Below are positions 26,744 to 34,508 of a stretch of DNA of 41,366 nt, one piece after another; the stretch's first letter is position 1; each line of letters starts with the position of its first letter. The position numbers and the translations under genes are program-made. Source of the DNA: Chromatiales bacterium 21-64-14 (GTDB taxonomy: Bacteria; Pseudomonadota; Gammaproteobacteria; 21-64-14). Under the pieces are notes generated by a model. It worked only from the letters and a program-made list of their open reading frames with translations, did not search any database and was not told the DNA's origin. The stretch lies in assembly GCA_002255365.1 (NCBI GenBank), contig NCBI01000026.1, positions 1-41,366 on the forward strand, in the 5' to 3' direction.

Positions 26744-27592
26744 ATGAACCACTTCATCCTCGCCCACGAGGTGCCGATCCGACTGGGCTTCTTCTTCGGC
26801 GTATTCGGCCTGATGGCGGCGTGGGAGATGCTCGCCCCGCGGCGCGCGCTCAGCGCCTCCAAACCGGTGCGCTGGACCAACAACCTCGCCCTGGTGTTCC
26901 TCAACAGCGCCCTGCTGCGGTTGATCTTCCCGGCCGCGGCGGTGGGCGTCGCGCTGTTCGCCGAGTCCCGCGGACTGGGGCTACTGCACGCCGCGGCGCT
27001 GCCGCCCTGGGCCGCGCTGGTGATCTCGGTGATCGCCCTGGACTTTGCGATCTACCTGCAGCACGTGATGTTTCACGCGGTGCCGGCGCTGTGGCGGCTG
27101 CACCGCGTGCATCACGCCGATCTCGACATCGACGTCACCACCGGGGCGCGCTTCCATCCGATCGAGATCCTGCTCTCGATGCTGATCAAGTTCGCGGTGA
27201 TCCTGGTGCTCGGACCGCCGGTCGCGGGCGTGGTGGCCTTCGAGGTGCTGCTCAACGCCACCGCGATGTTCAACCACGGCAACGTGCGCCTACCGCGGGC
27301 GCTGGACCGCGTGCTGCGCTGGATCGTAGTGACCCCCGACATGCACCGTGTGCACCACTCGGTCGAGGACGACGAAACCAACAGCAACTTCGGCTTCAAC
27401 CTGCCATGGTGGGACCGGCTGTTCGGCACCTACCGCGATCAGCCGCGCGCCGGACACCTGGGCATGCAGATCGGCATCCGCACCTTCCGTGATGCACGCC
27501 GCTGCGCCTGGCTCGACGGGATGCTGGTGATCCCGTTCCTCGGGCGGGTCACCGACTACGCCATCAATCGGCGCTGGGGGGGTGCGAAGTGA
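26744..27592 (+). CDS. Sterol desaturase/fatty acid hydroxylase family protein
   Basis: A 282-aa integral membrane di-iron enzyme. The His clusters are intact: LDFAIYLQHVMFH, WRLHRVHHADLD, ATAMFNHGN and TPDMHRVHHSVEDDETNSN. Four or so hydrophobic segments surround them (LGFFFGVFGLMAAWEMLAP at the start). This superfamily hydroxylates or desaturates lipid chains; the bacterial substrate is unknown. ATG 26744 follows CAGGAG. The stop overlaps the TVP38-rhodanese start (GTGA), so the two are co-translated. It lies downstream of the palindromic operator, suggesting ArsR control. Confidence 0.88.
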   Translation: MNHFILAHEVPIRLGFFFGVFGLMAAWEMLAPRRALSASKPVRWTNNLALVFLNSALLRLIFPAAAVGVALFAESRGLGLLHAAALPPWAALVISVIALDFAIYLQHVMFHAVPALWRLHRVHHADLDIDVTTGARFHPIEILLSMLIKFAVILVLGPPVAGVVAFEVLLNATAMFNHGNVRLPRALDRVLRWIVVTPDMHRVHHSVEDDETNSNFGFNLPWWDRLFGTYRDQPRAGHLGMQIGIRTFRDARRCAWLDGMLVIPFLGRVTDYAINRRWGGAK

Positions 27593-28581
27593 AGGCGGAC
27601 CGGCTCCTGCACGCGCTGGCGTGGATTGCCCTGGCCGCGGGGATTGCCGCCGCCATTGCCTATCGCGGGCGGTTCGACGCCACGGCGCTGGAGGCCTGGA
27701 TCCGCGCCGCCGGAGTCGGTGCGCCGGTGCTGTTCATGGCGGTCTACGCCCTGGGTACGGTGCTGTTCCTGCCCGGGTCGGTGCTGACGCTGGCGGGCGG
27801 CGCGCTGTTCGGGCCGGTCCTGGGCACCTTGTACAACCTCGCCGGCGCCACGCTCGGCGCGACCCTAGCGTTCCTGGTAGCACGCTCCCTCGGCGCCGCT
27901 TGGGTCGAGCGTAAGGCCGGCGCTCGCCTACAGCGGCTCCAGCGCGGCGTGGCGGCCGAGGGCTGGCGCTTCGTGGCGTTCGTGCGCCTGGTGCCGCTGT
28001 TCCCCTTCAACCTGCTGAACTATGCGCTCGGCCTCACGCGGATCCGGCTGACGACCTACGTGCTGGCCTCGTATCTGTTCATGCTGCCGGGCGCGCTGGC
28101 CTACACTTATCTGGGCTACGCCGGGCGCGAGGCGGTCACCGGGGGAGCGGGCATGATCCGCAAGGGCCTGCTCGCGCTGAGCCTGCTGGCACTCGTGGCG
28201 TTCCTGCCACGCCTCATCGGGCGCCTGCGCAAGCGCCCGATGCTCCCGGTGGAAGAGCTCTGGCGCCGTCTGGCCGCCGGCGACGAAGTTCTGGTGCTGG
28301 ATGTGCGCACGGGCGCAGACTATTCCGGCGAGGCGGGGCATATCCCGGGCGCGCGCAACCTGCCGCTCGAAGAGCTGCCGCAACGGATTGCGGAACTGGG
28401 CGAGTTCGTGGAAACAACGATCGCGGTGGTCTGCCGCACTGACAAGCGCTCGGCTAAGGCCGCGCAGCTGCTCGCGGGCCAGGGCTTTGCGGATGTGCAC
28501 GTGGTCGACGGCGGAATGACAGCCTGGGCCGACGCCGATTTAGACGTGGTACGCGGTACGGCGCGCGCCGGGTCGAATTAA
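27589..28581 (+). CDS. TVP38/TMEM64 (SNARE-associated) membrane protein with rhodanese domain
   Basis: A 330-aa fusion. Residues ~10-205 are a DedA/TVP38-type membrane domain with the signature FLPGSVLTLAGGALFGPVLG, the amphipathic re-entrant region and FVRLVPLFPFNLLNYALGLT. Residues ~225-325 are a rhodanese: LVLDVRTGADYSGEAGHIPG, active-site loop CRTDKRS and VVDGGMTAWADADLDV. Rhodaneses move sulfane sulfur via the loop Cys; coupling to a TVP38 transporter-like domain suggests membrane sulfur or selenium handling, which is inferred. GTG 27589 overlaps the previous stop. Together with the ArsR-rhodanese regulator, this gives two rhodanese domains under one apparent regulon. Confidence 0.88.
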   Translation: MKADRLLHALAWIALAAGIAAAIAYRGRFDATALEAWIRAAGVGAPVLFMAVYALGTVLFLPGSVLTLAGGALFGPVLGTLYNLAGATLGATLAFLVARSLGAAWVERKAGARLQRLQRGVAAEGWRFVAFVRLVPLFPFNLLNYALGLTRIRLTTYVLASYLFMLPGALAYTYLGYAGREAVTGGAGMIRKGLLALSLLALVAFLPRLIGRLRKRPMLPVEELWRRLAAGDEVLVLDVRTGADYSGEAGHIPGARNLPLEELPQRIAELGEFVETTIAVVCRTDKRSAKAAQLLAGQGFADVHVVDGGMTAWADADLDVVRGTARAGSN

Positions 28582-28600
28582 CCGGACGGGGGTGGGCGGT

Positions 28601-29368
28601 ATGTGCGAACTACTGGGCATCAGCGCCGACCGGGCAGTCCCTGCCGCGGCGTTCCTGGCCGAGTTCGCGCGCCGCGGCGGGGAGACGGCCGACAATCCGG
28701 ACGGCTGGGGTCTGGCTTGGTGGGAGAGTACGCACCTGGTGCTGCGCAAGGCCCCAGAGGCGGCCGCGCGGAGCGCCGAATTCCACGCGCTGGCGCAGGA
28801 TATCCGCTCGCCGCTGGTGATCGCCCATGTGCGCAAGGCCAATCCGCCGAGCCCGCATACGCCGCAGAACACGCACCCATTCGTGCGTGCCTGCTGCGGG
28901 CGGCGCTGGGTGTTCGCGCACAACGGGAAGGTACCCGAACTGCTCGCTGCGCGCGGCTGCTGCCATCCGCAGCACTCGCAACCCGCAGGCCAGACCGACT
29001 CCGAGCACGCCTTCTGCTACCTGCTCGAGGAGATCCACGGCGTATCGACGCCCGAGCACCCGCTCAGGTCGGGAGCAGGCGGAAAGGGGGAACCCTGGTT
29101 CGAGACGCTCGCGCTGCGCAGTGCCGCAATCGCCGCCTACGGACAGTTCAACTTCCTCATGTCGGATGGCGCCTATCTGATCGCCTATGGTCACGATCGG
29201 CTCTACCGGCGGGAACCGCACCCCGCGCATACCGTGTGGATAGCCTCGGCGCCGTTCACCGAGGACCCGGACTGGGAGGCGTTCGAACCGGGCGAACTGC
29301 ACGTGTACCGGACCGGGCAGCGGCTCGCGCGGTTCCTGACCAGGCCGCAGGCGATGGTGGCGGGGTAA
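28601..29368 (+). CDS. Class II glutamine amidotransferase (YafJ-like)
   Basis: A 255-aa Ntn-hydrolase. Starting at MCELLGISADRA puts the catalytic Cys at residue 2, free after Met removal; the frame opening at 28592 would not, so 28601 is chosen. Further motifs are DNPDGWGLAWW, SPLVIAHVRKANPPSPHTPQ, WVFAHNGKVPEL (the Asn-Gly oxyanion segment) and the Asp in GQTDSEHAFCYLLEE. It hydrolyses glutamine or a related amide; the acceptor is unknown, and some relatives act in ergothioneine-type or toxin-repair chemistry. It lies 19 nt after the TVP38-rhodanese gene on the same strand. Confidence 0.85.
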   Translation: MCELLGISADRAVPAAAFLAEFARRGGETADNPDGWGLAWWESTHLVLRKAPEAAARSAEFHALAQDIRSPLVIAHVRKANPPSPHTPQNTHPFVRACCGRRWVFAHNGKVPELLAARGCCHPQHSQPAGQTDSEHAFCYLLEEIHGVSTPEHPLRSGAGGKGEPWFETLALRSAAIAAYGQFNFLMSDGAYLIAYGHDRLYRREPHPAHTVWIASAPFTEDPDWEAFEPGELHVYRTGQRLARFLTRPQAMVAG

Positions 29369-29523
29369 ACCGATATGGCGCGCATGCCTCTCCACCACTG
29401 GGGATCCGCGCCGCCGCGCCAGAACCGTCGCGTGTGATAAAGTTGTGGCGTAACCGGGTCAGCTGTTCCGCGGGTGCCGAGGGCCGGGTATTGTCGGATT
29501 CCAGGTGAAGCCGGAGAAAGCTC

Positions 29524-29907
29524 GTGTCGATCAAGCATTCAAGGTTCGGTTGGCTTGCCGGCGCCGCTACGGCACTTTCATTGGTCGCCTGCTACGGAAC
29601 CCTGGTGGTCATTACCCTTCTCGGCGCCCTCGGCATCACCATCGCCGTGAATAACGCGCTATGGGCCGGGGCGATCGTCACCTTTTCGATCCTCGCAGTC
29701 GGCGGTCTCGGCCTCGGTCTGGCGCGACACCGACGACCATGGCCAATTCTGGTCGGTGGGCTCGGAGCACTCACCCTCGCTTATGCCATGTACGTGCACT
29801 ATGCCCGCCTGACCGAACTTGCGGGTTTCGTCTTGTTGTGTATCGCCGCTTTCTCGGACTGGCGACTGCGTCGTATTTGTACATCAACAGCCCGGACTCC
29901 GATATGA
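29524..29907 (+). CDS. MerC-like small membrane protein
   Basis: A 127-aa protein with four hydrophobic helices: LAGAATALSLVACYGTLVVI, ITIAVNNALWAGAIVTFSIL, WPILVGGLGALTLAYAMYVH and LAGFVLLCIAAFSDWRLRR. The layout, the Cys in helix 1 and the terminal DWRLRR box resemble MerC-type mercury/metal uptake proteins, though the paired vicinal Cys of MerT is absent. GTG 29524 follows GGAGAA. 29369-29523 upstream has no gene. It may feed metal to, or accompany, the downstream redox proteins; that link is only positional. Confidence 0.55.
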   Translation: MSIKHSRFGWLAGAATALSLVACYGTLVVITLLGALGITIAVNNALWAGAIVTFSILAVGGLGLGLARHRRPWPILVGGLGALTLAYAMYVHYARLTELAGFVLLCIAAFSDWRLRRICTSTARTPI

Positions 29908-29976
29908 GACCCAAGGCGCGGGGGCAGGTCAAGTGTCAGTTTCCAGTTTCTAAAGCTGCGGTGTGCCGGTAGGCAA

Positions 29977-29992
29977 GCCTCCTGCAGGAGGC
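29977..29992. repeat. Perfect 16-bp palindrome upstream of the cytochrome gene
   Basis: GCCTCCTGCAGGAGGC sits 33 nt before the cytochrome ATG. In the transcript it would fold on itself and hide a GGAGG, so it may affect translation. It could also be an operator. No regulator is assigned. Confidence 0.45.
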
Positions 29993-30025
29993 CCGCCACT
30001 CGAGTGAGATGACCGAGATACGGGT

Positions 30026-31405
30026 ATGCGGGCGAATATAAAGATCATAACCATAAGCTTGCTGGGATTGGCCGTGGTGCTGTTCTTCGCCTGGCGGATG
30101 TTGCGGCCGCTGCACGTTTTTACCGTCGCTAAGGATTTCGAGTATCCCCTCGTAACCAGAAAAATCCCACCCCCACTGCCCAACCTGAGCGCGGCTACTT
30201 GCGGCACCTGCCACCGTGCGATCTACCGGGAATGGATTACCACTATGCACAGTCGCTCCTGGACAGATCCCTACTTCCGCACGGACCGCCGCCTCGAAGG
30301 TAACGAGCAGATCTGCCTGAACTGCCACACTCCCCTCGATCGCCAGCAGAAATTCAGGGTGTTGGGTTTCCATGACGGTAACAAATTCGATCCGATTCTC
30401 GCCCCAAATCCAGAGTTCAGTCCTGAATTGCGGCGCCAGGGGGTAACCTGTGCCGCCTGTCATGTCCGCCATGGTGTCATCTACGGCCCGTTCTCGCAGA
30501 ATGCCATGCGCGATGCTCCGCACCCCACAGCACAGTGGGAAAACGATAATGAGGCCTGCGTCCGCTGCCATGTGGCACCCGATAAAAGCTGGGGCGTATT
30601 CCTTGCGATGCCGCCATGCGGCACGGTGCCTGAAATCCAGTTGACCCAAAAGGAAGTTCTCGAATCCAAAATCAGCGGGCACTTACTACTGAAGATCCCT
30701 CCGCCAATACCGCGAACCGGTGCGCGGGCCTGGGTACCGAAAGCCGGCTATCCGTCCGCGGACGGCTCGGTGGATGGGTATCTGGGGCAGCCGGTACCAC
30801 CCGAAGTCGCCACCGCGAACTGTGTCGAATGCCACATGCCGCGGGTACAACGACCACTGATGACGGGTTATCCTCCCCGGTGGGGGCGACACCACCTCTG
30901 GCGCGGTGGACACGACCCTCAGATGGTTCGTCAATCGTTGAGCATCCGTTTCCGTGCTGAAAAGCCGCTTCACGGCAGCGTGGCCTATGTCTTGACGATT
31001 ACCAATACCGGCGCCGAACACTATGTTCCAACAGGGGTTCCCGATCGGTTTATCAGCGTTGATCTTCGTCTGCTCGGATCGGGCGGGCGTACGCTGGAGC
31101 ACGAACATTACCGGTTGACGCGGTTCATTATGTGGCGCCCGTTTGTGATCCAGTTTTGGGATACGCGCCTGCGGCCGATGGTTCCGCAACATTTTGCGAT
31201 TAAGGCGGATTTGCAAGCATATCCCGACGCTGTCGCTGTAGAGGCCGTGGTTCGCTATCATTTGCTTCCGGCGGCACATCGCCGCAAGGACAGATTGCCG
31301 ATGGATGTCGCGCCTTCCTCCACCGTGTTTCGTAAACGGATTCTGATCCACGGTCACGACGCAGCGACGCACAGGGGGCATGGTAGTAAATTTTCCAAAG
31401 GATGA
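30026..31405 (+). CDS. Membrane-anchored pentaheme c-type cytochrome
   Basis: A 459-aa protein. An N-terminal anchor (IITISLLGLAVVLFFAWRML) places the rest in the periplasm. Five CxxCH haem motifs lie at residues ~59 (CGTCH), 97 (CLNCH), 142 (CAACH), 178 (CVRCH) and 266 (CVECH). The spacing and the CHTPLDR and CHMPRVQRP contexts resemble the cytochrome c-554/multihaem family. Residues 310-450 form a haem-free beta-rich domain (YVLTITNTGAEHYVPTGVPD). It probably shuttles electrons across the periplasm; donor and acceptor are unknown, but a HiPIP gene follows after 65 nt on the same strand. A decayed copy lies 4 kb upstream. Confidence 0.88.
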   Translation: MRANIKIITISLLGLAVVLFFAWRMLRPLHVFTVAKDFEYPLVTRKIPPPLPNLSAATCGTCHRAIYREWITTMHSRSWTDPYFRTDRRLEGNEQICLNCHTPLDRQQKFRVLGFHDGNKFDPILAPNPEFSPELRRQGVTCAACHVRHGVIYGPFSQNAMRDAPHPTAQWENDNEACVRCHVAPDKSWGVFLAMPPCGTVPEIQLTQKEVLESKISGHLLLKIPPPIPRTGARAWVPKAGYPSADGSVDGYLGQPVPPEVATANCVECHMPRVQRPLMTGYPPRWGRHHLWRGGHDPQMVRQSLSIRFRAEKPLHGSVAYVLTITNTGAEHYVPTGVPDRFISVDLRLLGSGGRTLEHEHYRLTRFIMWRPFVIQFWDTRLRPMVPQHFAIKADLQAYPDAVAVEAVVRYHLLPAAHRRKDRLPMDVAPSSTVFRKRILIHGHDAATHRGHGSKFSKG

Positions 31406-31470
31406 AATTATCAGAAGACTTTTTGAAAGTCGGACGTCTCGAAATATCCCCGTAATCAGGAGCAATCCTC

Positions 31471-31821
31471 ATGAACCAACCGAAGTCAATTTCGCGCCGG
31501 AGATGGCTCAAACGTGTTTTGATAACGACAACGATGGCTCTATGGCCGCTTACGTGGCAATCCATGGCTGTTGCTGATACGCGAAAGAAAGCGACCAAGG
31601 CGTCGGTCCACTACCAGGACCGTCCCAATAACGGGAAAATGTGTGGAATGTGTCGATACTTCATCCCGCCGGGCGGTGTCGCCGGCCATGGGATGATGGG
31701 TGGGATGATGGGTGGGATGATGGGCCGAATGGGTCCGGGGATGATGAAGGGCGGGACCTGCGAATTGGTACAGGGTCGGATCAGCCCAATGGGGTATTGC
31801 GATTTATACGCTCCCGCGTAA
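31471..31821 (+). CDS. Tat-exported high-potential iron-sulfur protein with Met-rich insert
   Basis: A 116-aa HiPIP-like protein. A twin-arginine signal (SRRRWLKRVLITTTMALWPL) exports the folded protein with its [4Fe-4S] cluster. The mature part has ASVHYQDRP, then four Cys at 58, 61, 97 and 110 (CGMC ... CELV ... GYCDLYAP), the HiPIP/Iro order. The Cys2-Cys3 gap is 35 residues, against roughly 11-17 in known HiPIPs. The excess is a Gly-Met run (about residues 71-95: GHGMMGGMMGGMMG and more) encoded by 12-bp tandem repeats. HiPIPs carry electrons between periplasmic donors and the oxidase or reaction centre, and Iro serves Fe(II) oxidisers. AGGAG precedes the ATG. Confidence 0.82.
   Translation: MNQPKSISRRRWLKRVLITTTMALWPLTWQSMAVADTRKKATKASVHYQDRPNNGKMCGMCRYFIPPGGVAGHGMMGGMMGGMMGRMGPGMMKGGTCELVQGRISPMGYCDLYAPA
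31690..31725 (+). repeat. Three tandem 12-bp units in the HiPIP gene
   Basis: Units GGGATGATGGGT, GGGATGATGGGT and GGGATGATGGGC encode G-M-M-G three times in frame. Repeat-number change would alter the protein by four residues each time without breaking the frame. Confidence 0.9.
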
Positions 31822-31884
31822 CACAATCCCTGCATTTCTCCATCGAGGCACCCGCCGCACGGAAACATTGATGGCGTACCTGAT

Positions 31885-32280
31885 ATGCTCATCGCAGTTC
31901 TCAGAACACGGCATCCCAAACTTGCGGACGTGCTTGCCCGCTTTGCCCACCACGGGGTTGAAATCCGCTCCGTGCTTGCGGTGCGGAGCGGACGATTCGA
32001 GTGCGTCGGCCACATCAGCTGCGCTGCCCTCGTCGTCTACGGCGTTGACAGCCCGGCGGATGCCGACCAGCTTCGCCGGTGTGGAGCGGTCGTCATTCGC
32101 GTCGTGGATCCCAACGTGCCCGCCGAGACCGCGCCGTGCGCCTATCGGCTCCAAGCCGACTATCCGGTCTATGTAACCGACGACGCGCCCGTTGCTCCCG
32201 AGATCGACGCGCTGCTGCACCTACTCGGATACCTAGATCCGCTATCGGCCGATGTCGCTGAACCCCCAAAGAGCGGCTGA
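31885..32280 (+). CDS. Hypothetical protein (131 aa)
   Basis: The frame MLIAVLRTRHPKLADVLARF reads as a genuine alpha/beta protein, with later segments ADADQLRRCGAVVIRVVDPN and VAPEIDALLHLLGYLDPL. The motif (...GVDSPADADQLR..GA.VIRVVDP) loosely recalls deoxynucleotide-kinase-like P-loop proteins, but no Walker A is present. No signal peptide, no haem site. Its ribosome site is poor (ACCTG before the ATG). It lies 60 nt after the HiPIP gene and just before the ISL3 element. The function is unknown. Confidence 0.5.
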   Translation: MLIAVLRTRHPKLADVLARFAHHGVEIRSVLAVRSGRFECVGHISCAALVVYGVDSPADADQLRRCGAVVIRVVDPNVPAETAPCAYRLQADYPVYVTDDAPVAPEIDALLHLLGYLDPLSADVAEPPKSG

Positions 32281-32308
32281 TTGCGCCACGGAATACGTTA
32301 TAAAAGTG

Positions 32309-33489
32309 GGCTCTTCAGGGTTCCGTGTGGGCAGAGGAGATCTTGCCTAGACCCTGGCCCCGGGGGAGTATCGCGGAACTATGCGCGATACGGAACTCTA
32401 CCAAACGCTTTTGGGCCTCACCCCGCCATGGGAGGTGACGGCAGTGAGCGTCACGCAAGCCTCGACCGCCCGCCCGCTGGGGGAGATTGCCGTCACCGTG
32501 CAGTGACGAGCGGATGTCCCGCTTCGCTGTCCACACTGCAATGCGGCGGTACCGGGCTATGATAGCCGCCCGCAGCAAGGTCCAGGCGCAGTGGTTGACC
32601 GCCCTGTCCTGGGATCAGGTGGATCGGATCATGGAGCGCGCCGTCTCCCGCGGCCTGAAGCGCCGCTCCTTGGGGGGCCTGACCTACGTCGGGTCGATGA
32701 GAAGAGCTTCGGGCGCGGCCACGACTACATCTCGGTGCTGCACGACCTTGAGGGGAAGAGGGTCCTTGATGTCGTGCCTGAGCGCCCCCGCGAGGCCGCC
32801 GATACGCTGTGGTCCACGCTCCCCGAGGCGCAGCGGGAAGCCATCAGGGCCTGCGCGATGGACATGTGGGAGAACTACCTGCAATCCACCCGCTCGGCCG
32901 CGCCCCAGGCCGTGGTCGTGCATGACAAGTTCCACTGCGCCAAGGAATTGAACAAGGCCGTCGACCGCGTGCGCCGCAAAGAACATCGCGAACTCCGCGG
33001 TGCGGGCGATGAAACACTCACCAAGGCGAAGTACCTGTGGATCAAGAACCCCAAGAACTTCACCGAGCGCCAGCGCACACACTTTGACTCGCTCAAGCTC
33101 GACACCCTCAAGGTGGGGCGCGCCTGGGCAATCAAGGAGGCCTTTGCCGAGTTCTGGAACTACCACTATGCCGCCTCTGCGAAGAAGTTCTTCGACCGCT
33201 GGTACTTCTGGGCGACCCATTCGCGCCTGTCTGCAATCATCGCGGCCGCCAAGACGCTCAAACGCCATTTGCCTGGGCTCCTCGCCTACACCAAGCACCG
33301 CATCACCAACGCAGGCGCCGAGGGCACGAACGGCAGAATCCAGCTCATCAAAGCCAACGCCCGGGGCTACCGAAGCTTTGCCCAGTACCGCATCGCCATC
33401 CTCTTTCACTGCGGGGGCCTCGCTCTCTATCCCGCGGGCTGCGCACCGTGACCGTTCAGGCGCTCACCCACACGAATGTCGGAAGAGCC
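32309..33489 (+). mobile_element. ISL3-family insertion sequence (degenerate)
   Basis: The ends are related inverted repeats: left GGCTCTTCAGGGTTCCGTG, right (reverse complement) GGCTCTTCCGACATTCGTG, each followed by TGGG. The GGCTCTTC terminus and transposase type are those of ISL3 (IS204/IS1001/IS1096/IS1165). At 1.18 kb it is shorter than intact members (about 1.3-1.5 kb), which fits an internal deletion. No 8-bp target duplication is seen (TAAAAGTG left, GAAATTAT right), so a rearrangement or old age is likely. 33490-33757 to its right has no gene. Confidence 0.8.
32381..33451 (+). pseudogene. ISL3-family transposase, broken
   Basis: The start MRDTELYQTLLGLTPPWEV is interrupted by TGA at 32504, after which the zinc-finger segment RADVPLRCPHCNAAVPGYDS continues in frame. 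The middle is deleted and frame-shifted (WLTALSWDQVDRIMERAVSR in another frame), then a lost G near 32694 moves TYVG from VDEKSFGRGHDYISVL. The long C-terminal frame keeps the DDE core: Asp in VDEKSFG, Asp in ACAMDMWENY, Glu in NAGAEGTNGRIQLIKANARG. The product cannot be made as one chain, so the element cannot move by itself. Confidence 0.88.
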
Positions 33490-33757
33490 GAAATTATAGG
33501 GCTGAACTACCATGAAATCCCAGGTTGGCACCCACACTAATCCTCGTAGACCCACATTATCATTCGGGTGATGATTATGTATTCCTTGCGGGAACCGGAT
33601 GGCGTCCAAGGGATACGCCCAGACCCACACAACCGGCAGTGAAAGCATCTCTGGGCGGACATCCGCTCTTCGCCGATAGCACACATACACCATCATTCCA
33701 GAAAGCGGCCGCACGCAGTCTGGCAGCTCGATCAGCATGCGGCCGGAACTCCCTGCG

Positions 33758-34372
33758 CTAAATCTCAGTCTGCTCCGAGATCTCCAAGGCGTCATCGACC
33801 TCAATGCCCAGGTATCGGACGGTACTCTCCAGCTTGGTATGCCCGAGCAGAAGTTGAACGGATCGGAGGTTTTTGGTTCGCTTATAGATCAACGTCGCTT
33901 TCGTTCTCTGCATCGTATGCGTACCGTAGAACGTCGCGTCGAGTCCGGCTGTGGCAACCCACTGATGCACGATCCTGGCATACTGCCGAGTCGAAACATG
34001 CGGCGATTTCGGGAGACAGCTGGGGAACAGGTACTGCTCAGACTTTAGATGCCCCCTTTCGATCCACGCAGCAACCGAAGTCCGGGTCGGCTCGGTCAGT
34101 TCGAACTGAACGGGCCGTTGCGTCTTGCGCTGCACGACCATCGCCCGGGCCAAAATCTGGTTACCGTGCGTGATGTCGCGCACCCGCAGATGGACGAGAT
34201 CGCAGCCGCGTAATTTGCTGTCAATCGCGAGATTGAACATGACAAGATGCCGCACCTGATGGGCATTTTGCAGATGGATTCGGATGACCCAAATATCCTT
34301 TGGTTTGAGTGGCGACTTCTGGCCAACCAGCTTGCCTTTGTTCCAGGGCTCCCGGTGTAGAGTGATTTCCAT
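33758..34372 (-). CDS. Short tyrosine recombinase (integrase)
   Basis: A 204-aa protein consisting mostly of the catalytic domain. Active-site residues are visible: Arg in SKLRGCDLVHLRVRDI, His and Arg in YGTHTMQRTKATLIYKRT, the second His in LLLGHTKLESTVRYLG and the nucleophile Tyr in VRYLG. The N-terminal arm-binding domain is reduced to about 50 residues (HREPWNKGKLVGQKSPLKP). ATG 34372 follows AAGGAG; the frame to 34459 is not needed. Short orphan integrases of this kind are widespread in proteobacteria. It sits between an IS and an efflux operon, as expected at an island boundary, but no att site was identified. Confidence 0.88.
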   Translation of the reverse strand: MEITLHREPWNKGKLVGQKSPLKPKDIWVIRIHLQNAHQVRHLVMFNLAIDSKLRGCDLVHLRVRDITHGNQILARAMVVQRKTQRPVQFELTEPTRTSVAAWIERGHLKSEQYLFPSCLPKSPHVSTRQYARIVHQWVATAGLDATFYGTHTMQRTKATLIYKRTKNLRSVQLLLGHTKLESTVRYLGIEVDDALEISEQTEI

Positions 34373-34508
34373 AAAAGACTCCTTAGTTATTGATTGGAGT
34401 CCTATTGTCCTCTTGCAAGACGAATGGCGACTTTCGGTTCCGATGCTGGTTACGTACAACCGGCTAGGACCGGACGGTGGCCGCGTCGAGACACCGGTCG
34501 CGTTTTCG

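Noticed and set aside
31690..31725. CRISPR or intergenic satellite repeat
   Set aside because: The 12-bp units are coding, in frame, contiguous and lack spacers.
32301..33497. Target-site duplication of the ISL3 element
   Set aside because: The 8 bp on each side (TAAAAGTG, GAAATTAT) differ.
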